Shown here: positions 8,801 to 13,369 of the stretch, piece after piece
Position numbering within the stretch: position 1 is the stretch's first letter
Layout: each line of letters starts with the position of its first letter
Origin: Saccoglossus kowalevskii
Taxonomy: Eukaryota > Hemichordata > Enteropneusta > Harrimaniidae
Reading direction: 5' to 3'
DNA length: 13,369 nucleotides
Assembly (NCBI RefSeq): GCF_000003605.2
Contig: NW_003123904.1
Coordinates: 4,049 to 17,417, forward strand
The notes under the pieces: generated by a model
What the model was told of the DNA's origin: nothing
Seen by the model: only the letters and a program-made list of their open reading frames with translations
The model's database searches: none
Position numbers and translations under genes: made by a program

Positions 8801-8820
8801 CTTGTGCTTGTGCTTGTGCT
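8801..8820. repeat. (CTTGTG)n minisatellite, 3.3 copies
   Basis: Three exact CTTGTG units plus CT. It is too short to carry any functional inference. Confidence 0.8.
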
Positions 8821-9617
8821 GGTAATGCGAAGATATTGGTCAATGTCAATGCATTAGTTTTAAAAAGGCAATATTGTTAGTTTTTCAGTGTTATTAAGAA
8901 TATTAAAGTTTAATGTTGTTCCTTGTTTCCATCATGATCGAAATATGACTTATCGTAAAATATAAAAAGAGCATATTGCAAGTATTTATTCTCGATGAAT
9001 TGAAAAAACACCAATGCGCATGCGCCCAGGATTTACCTGTACGTACATCATTAAATGCACTTATTGTTCTTGCACACAATTACTTGAGGTACTAGTATAA
9101 GTACAAGTAAAAACGTCATTTCGATATATGTTTATTAATGATTTTCTGTTTCAGTTAAGTACGCCATTACGTATTTGTAAAACTAAAGGTCAGAATTTTA
9201 CCGATATTGATGTAACCCCCCTAAATATAAACACAACACGGTACATGCACCTAATAGAACCTAAATATACATTGAGAAAACAGATGCGTAAAGGTTAATG
9301 TGTAGTCACAAGATAGTCTAAACATTCAATTGGCATCAAAGTGACATCCGATCTTTATCTACGTTAACATCCCACCATACCATTTACAGTACTGATACCC
9401 CTATTACACTTAGTCATGATATCTAAGCTAAATTACCAGCATAATTTGAATTACAGTACATTACGTATTTGAAAAGGATACGTCCAAACCATGAGTGATT
9501 TTAATGATACATTGTGAGTGTGTGTTTGTGTGAAGCATTCGAATAATGTTTTAGGTCAAATTCTAGTCGGTTGGCTCTATTAATTGATTATTTTATGCGA
9601 GAAGAGGAGAACGATGT
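8821..9617. other. non-coding stretch with one NRF1-like site
   Basis: TGCGCATGCGC at 9015-9025 is an excellent NRF1-type palindrome. Nearby TTACTTG (9083 region) and CAAGTAA form an imperfect hairpin, and TTCTGTTTCAG at 9144-9154 resembles an acceptor but is not followed by an open exon. A GT-rich run lies at 9513-9532. No gene is supported. Confidence 0.4.
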
Positions 9618-9686
9618 TATATATTGTTTGACATTATATATGTTTATATATATATATATATTATTTATTAATAATAATAATAATAC
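9618..9686. repeat. AT-rich low complexity: (TA)n and (AAT)n
   Basis: A (TA)n run at about 9645-9661 is followed by TTATTTAT and then (AAT)n at about 9669-9686, preceded by two TATATA-containing segments. Such tracts are hypervariable and prone to cruciform or slippage. No regulatory role can be inferred. Confidence 0.85.
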
Positions 9687-9690
9687 ACAA

Positions 9691-11690
9691 ATTATCCAAG
9701 AGTACCTGAGAAGTTCAGAAGATTATCACAAAACAGCCTAGACACGGTGTTTGTCACTTGACACCCTTTTTAGTTGCCTGGGGCAGCTCGATTCGTTCAA
9801 AGACTGCAATGTGGGATTTTCTAGCACTTGTGCAGTACATATAACAATTAGCTTAATATGTTATAGCGGTGATTAGATGGGAACACTTTCATAAACATTG
9901 CCACCTTATCGCAATAACGGATATGACGTTTGGGTAGTACTTGACACGAAACGGTGACGTAGGTGCCAGAGGCTGAAGAGATGTATCACATAGGTTCCAC
10001 ACACAAACACACTGCCAATGTCAATTGCCAATGGTATTATGGATATGTGTGGTTTCCCTGAACTTTGGCCACATCATCTAACATTCACTATGACATGCGC
10101 ACTGAGTTTTCTGTAGCATGGACATGGGAATACATATGTTGTCAAACGAACACATCCAAATTCTAACATTCACGAGGAAATAAATATAACTTTTGAGAAC
10201 TTTCCAGGGTTTGCGCTTCATCGTTACATTTGTTATAGACCGGATTGGTCTTGCATGGTTGCACAAAAAAATCATCGTTTTTAAATGCGTGTGGAATTAT
10301 TGGTATCATTACCTCATTGTTACATTTGCATATTTCAGTCATATAATTTATAAAATAAATATTATGTTGCCTTTGTAAGGACACAATGTGTACATTGTAT
10401 TAATATGCAACACAATTGTAGTTATTGTAGGCCAAGAGTCTGTGGACAGACATAGTGTTTGATTTCGACGTTCTATACATATTTTTAGCGACAGGTTTCG
10501 GTTGATAAATAAACTGAACAGGAAGTACCAAAATACAAACTCGCATGAACATTTTATGTTCTCATTCAAGTTGCACACTCAAAGAATCATCGAAGTCAAC
10601 CGCCATTCTTGAATGTAAAGTCGCATTTAAATTGTTACTATGGCACCTCGACTGAATGTACTTCACAATACGATCCCCGTACATGGCAGTAGGCTGGCAA
10701 ATACGAGCTAGTCCTTTCATCTGTATATTCTATTGAAGGGCCCATTTACTAACATTTATTTGTTTTCCAATAAAAGCTTCTCGTTGCGGGTCGCGCGAGA
10801 AGTGCATCCCGATAACACGTCTCTGTTCAACTGCACACACAACACCGATCCCCATCACCCAAGACTGTAACTATGTACAATAAAACTATGTCCTCTTAAA
10901 AAAAACCTTTTACGATTTCTTTTTTCAAGATTTTGAAAGACCATTAAGTCAAGTATTCGAGTCAATATTTCGCAAACAAGTAATTGCGTTCTAAGCGATC
11001 TCGATGGGGGTTGGGGCCTCTGCGTGACCAGAATTACAATGAGGTAGCTTAGAATTAGTAGAAAAAACGATGTCTGTTGAGTGGTAATACGTGCTTAAAA
11101 ATGACACTTTACTCAAATACTGCTACGTATTAGTGATGTCTATTATTATATTTTAACAATTTATCATTCAATGGTTGCTGTTTCAGTGAACAAAATATAG
11201 TAGGATTGAACTGCAGGCTGCGACACAGAAACGACAGTTTATTCAGTGGGACAACGGTCGCTGTGGTGTTTCGTGGCAACGCTTCATATATGCCGTCAGG
11301 TGAACGATGATCCTGAATATGTTACTGATGTAATTTCATATTATTGAAGATAATCGTCCAACCATTGACATAATTTGAGCAAATGTTGCAATATCTAATT
11401 CTTGCCGTGTTATCATCGTAACTAAGCAATGTCATGTTACTACGGCGTACGACTACAACGTCGTATATGTACCAGTTACTTGTATAAATAGCAACACCAC
11501 AGTTCGCAATTACGCATGTCGTGCACGTAACGGTAGATATTTTCACGGAAGTTTATCCTTGGGCTAAATTACAGAACAGGTTTTCGCTTTTAGATTGTTA
11601 CGGATTATCAATACTCTTATTTTCATTGGGTGTGTATACACTGATGTGTTATTGAGCCGGAGATCAGAAGAACAGTAAATAAAACAAACC
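9691..11690. other. long stretch without a recognisable gene
   Basis: All frames are short and low in coding signal. Items seen are GTTACTATGGCACC at 10634-10647 (X-box-like, 13 of 14), the hairpin at 10777-10802, and an acceptor-like TGCTGTTTCAG near 11176-11186 followed at once by a TGA in one frame. CCAATAAA-type polyadenylation strings also occur but are common in this composition. Bases 10193-10384 and 10348-10578 carry overlapping frames on both strands and look like chance. Confidence 0.45.
10777..10802. repeat. GC-rich hairpin, 7-bp stem plus inner 3-bp stem
   Basis: CTTCTCG (10777-10783) pairs with CGAGAAG (10796-10802), and GCG (10786-10788) pairs with CGC (10792-10794) around GGT. 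It stands out because it is GC-rich in AT-rich surroundings. Its right arm TCGCGCGAGA is one base from the TCTCGCGAGA promoter motif. It does not match the histone 3' stem-loop. Confidence 0.4.
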
Positions 11691-11802
11691 CCATGAGGGC
11701 CGCTTTTGCCACAGGCGAGGGACGTTAACATATACTGTCTACAACCTCAGGGGAGAAATCTGTCGTCGTGGTTGTAAATTTGGTAGTTAATCTCCCCCCT
11801 GT

Positions 11803-12100
11803 TGCGCATGCGCTGTGTCTTCCTCGCGAGATATGTTTTAGATTATACGAGTTTATAGCCGCACTGTTTTTATAAGAAATTTGCTTCATCGTAAACCAAC
11901 TAACGTGCCCGTCTCTGCGCTTTACCGACGTTGTTATCTACTGGCGCGTATTGTATTGATTAAATAGCAAGTAGACGTGACGTAAACGTGACGTAACCAC
12001 GGACTGTGGTACTATTATATTCTTACTTAACTAAGTTTATCGAGCGGCTTTTTTGCAGGAAACACATCTCGAAGTGAGTGATTGTTGCGTTGGCGCCAAC
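11803..12100. promoter_or_regulatory. CpG-rich candidate promoter with NRF1-, CRE- and E2F-like sites
   Basis: In order there is TGCGCATGCGC (11803-11813, NRF1-type) and CTCGCGAGA (11823-11831, nine of ten bases of the TCTCGCGAGA motif seen at housekeeping promoters). Next is ACGTGACGTAA repeated twice without a gap (11975-11985 and 11986-11996, bZIP-type), then GTTGGCGCCAAC (12089-12100, a perfect E2F-like palindrome). Local CpG density is higher than in the flanks. An acceptor-like TTTTTTGCAG ends at 12058, and GTGAGT, a good donor, follows at 12074. This could be a broad TATA-less promoter, but no transcript or first coding exon can be assigned in either direction. Confidence 0.35.
11975..11996 (+). 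promoter_or_regulatory. tandem 11-bp duplication of a GTGACGTAA site
   Basis: Two exact, gapless copies of ACGTGACGTAA. A third GTGACGTAA, followed by AC, occurs near 12998-13008. The motif fits ATF/CREB or PAR-bZIP factors. An 11-bp spacing would put both sites on the same face of the helix. Confidence 0.4.
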
Positions 12101-12235
12101 TTTAGTGGAAATACATTTTTAGTCACCTTGCATGTGTTATAGCACACTTTTGCTGATTGCGAGATTTTGACGGATTTTAGCACAATTCCTTGAATCAAGT
12201 GGGAATATATTCACCAACTAAATTGCCTCCGAGAT

Positions 12236-12269
12236 TAAGAGCTAGGCATCTGTTTAAACAGATCTCTTA
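12236..12269. repeat. 34-bp hairpin with 16-bp perfect palindrome
   Basis: ATCTGTTTAAACAGAT (12248-12263) is a perfect palindrome. TAAGAG (12236-12241) and CTCTTA (12264-12269) extend the pairing after a 6-base bulge on the left. It could be a dimer binding site or chance; nothing nearby decides. Confidence 0.45.
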
Positions 12270-12546
12270 GTGTTTAAATATAATTCGTTTTCGCCCGGCA
12301 AACGCATTTTCAACGCTGACAACTGTCATCTTCTTCAAAAAATACATGGTAGCTGAATAGAGATTTGTACGTTGACAGAAATCATTTATTCATGATTACA
12401 TATGAGTATATTATATAAAACATATATTTATTTCTAAATATATTCAATCAGTAAATCAGTCTGAGCGAGTTATCTGCGCAAACTCAGCAGGCGATGATTT
12501 TATATTGCCACCATGGCACCGGTACCATAATAAAAGCATCAGAATT

Positions 12547-12655
12547 GTCGCGCCGCGTTCTGTCCGATGTGAGTCTCACTGACGAGACGTATACCACGCG
12601 CGTAAAATGCATTGTTTATTTACAGTTCAAACGCGCTGCGCGACGACTGTAGTAA
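12547..12655. promoter_or_regulatory. CpG-dense patch
   Basis: TCGCGCCGCG, ACGCGCG and ACGCGCTGCGCGACG occur within about 110 bases of otherwise AT-rich DNA, with a GTGAG-T-CTCAC dyad between them. It may be a small unmethylated regulatory patch, possibly an extension of the candidate promoter 450 bases upstream. No core-promoter elements are convincing. Confidence 0.25.
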
Positions 12656-13369
12656 CGTAATGACAATGTGCTGCAGTCCTGATCTGGAAAATCCGTGTTC
12701 AGTTGATTCCATTGAAGATGTTTGAATTCGATAGTTTTTTTTTTGTAGTTAAATGGTTCAAAATGTGCCAAAGGTCAAAGACATTTATTCATTCATATAA
12801 CTCTCTGCTTCCTGTAACTGTAACTTTTGGCCTGACGGAACTGAAATGGAATACATAAATGACTAACTGCATAACTGTCTAGACACTAGTGTCCCAAGGC
12901 TAGTATTAGCAGGGAATTCAAGCCAGAATTATCATCGGAATGTGCTAGAAACTTATTGGAGCTATTATGAATTATTTTTCTGTCCCAGGTGGAAACCGTG
13001 ACGTAAACAGCATTTTTTTCAGAGTTGGATTCTTTATTGTCACCTGAGCCGTGTTACAGCAGTAGAACGTAGTTCTCAACAAAAGAACCTTTCGTATTTG
13101 TTTTTCTACACGATTTGGTTACCACCTGCCGTAGAATTGTGCTCTGGCGTACAGAATGACGTTTTACATCTTTTATGTGTCATCCAGGTATTTGGAATTG
13201 TGAATGTTCAATGTTGCGTGTAAAGTTACGTCATACTTTGTAACTCAATACTTGCATACTCGTATTGTTTACGTCATATATGTATATGTTACAAGTGCGT
13301 GCACATCAAGGCAGTGAGACAAGACATTGTTGTCTGCAAGTAACTACACAATTGGAACTATTTCGGGAT

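Larger units (their letters stand above)
12111..13369. other. non-coding right end with CpG patch and small hairpin
   Basis: No gene is supported. An AT-rich segment spans 12390-12445 and a T10 run lies at 12735-12744. CCAAAGGTCAAAG near 12768-12780 resembles a nuclear-receptor DR1 half. CTGTAACTGTAAC is a short direct repeat near 12812. The hairpin and CpG patch are listed separately. Confidence 0.45.

Noticed and set aside
10766-10802. AATAAA followed by a stem-loop, as in a transcript 3' end
   Set aside because: The stem-loop is not the histone type and no gene lies upstream; AATAAA is frequent in this base composition.
11787-12238. Possible 440-bp TTAA element from TTAATCTCCCC to GAGATTAA
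   Set aside because: Only eight bases match between the two ends; beyond those the arms diverge, so chance is the better explanation.
12507-12530. Perfect Kozak context GCCACCATGG at an ATG
   Set aside because: The frame is MAPVP then stop, with no donor site inside, so it cannot be a protein start. At most it is a tiny upstream ORF.

Overview
This window looks like non-coding nuclear DNA from an animal. It is AT-rich, no open frame exceeds 132 codons, and there are no operon-like gene runs. It holds simple-sequence tracts, a decayed tandem satellite, small foldback elements and palindromic sites resembling metazoan transcription-factor motifs (X-box/RFX, CRE, NRF1-like, E2F-like, NF-Y/YY1). 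CpG is fairly frequent throughout, which fits an invertebrate such as a marine mollusc or basal deuterostome better than a mammal. That taxonomic reading is a guess. I recognise no complete protein gene, tRNA, rRNA or CRISPR array.

Layout. Bases 1-419 have no clear gene. Bases 420-863 are unusually open on both strands and contain the only stretch I would consider as a coding exon (minus strand, 461/520 to 604). Bases 864-1514 hold small hairpins and a GCAT tract. Bases 1515-2375 are a satellite of about 48-bp monomers arranged A-B-A-B', with a 192-bp higher-order period and a small dyad in each monomer. Just after it, 2456-2540, lies an exact X-box and a near-exact second one. Bases 3113-3269 are a 157-bp MITE-like element with 28-bp terminal inverted repeats flanked by TTAA. 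Bases 4851-5008 form a second long foldback without clear target-site duplications.

The right half has three motif clusters that could be promoters or enhancers. One at 5466-5510 combines NF-Y, YY1 and TATA. One at 6254-6703 combines two full CREs, an ETS site and E-boxes. One at 11803-12100 combines NRF1-like, TCTCGCGAGA-like, duplicated GTGACGTAA and E2F-like sites. A CpG-dense patch lies at 12547-12655. Low-complexity DNA sits at 2861-2900, 8801-8820 and 9618-9686.

The window does not show a gene system working together. The best reading is intergenic or long-intron DNA with non-autonomous repeats and scattered candidate regulatory sites. The most distinctive items are the nested satellite, the two foldback elements and the X-box pair.
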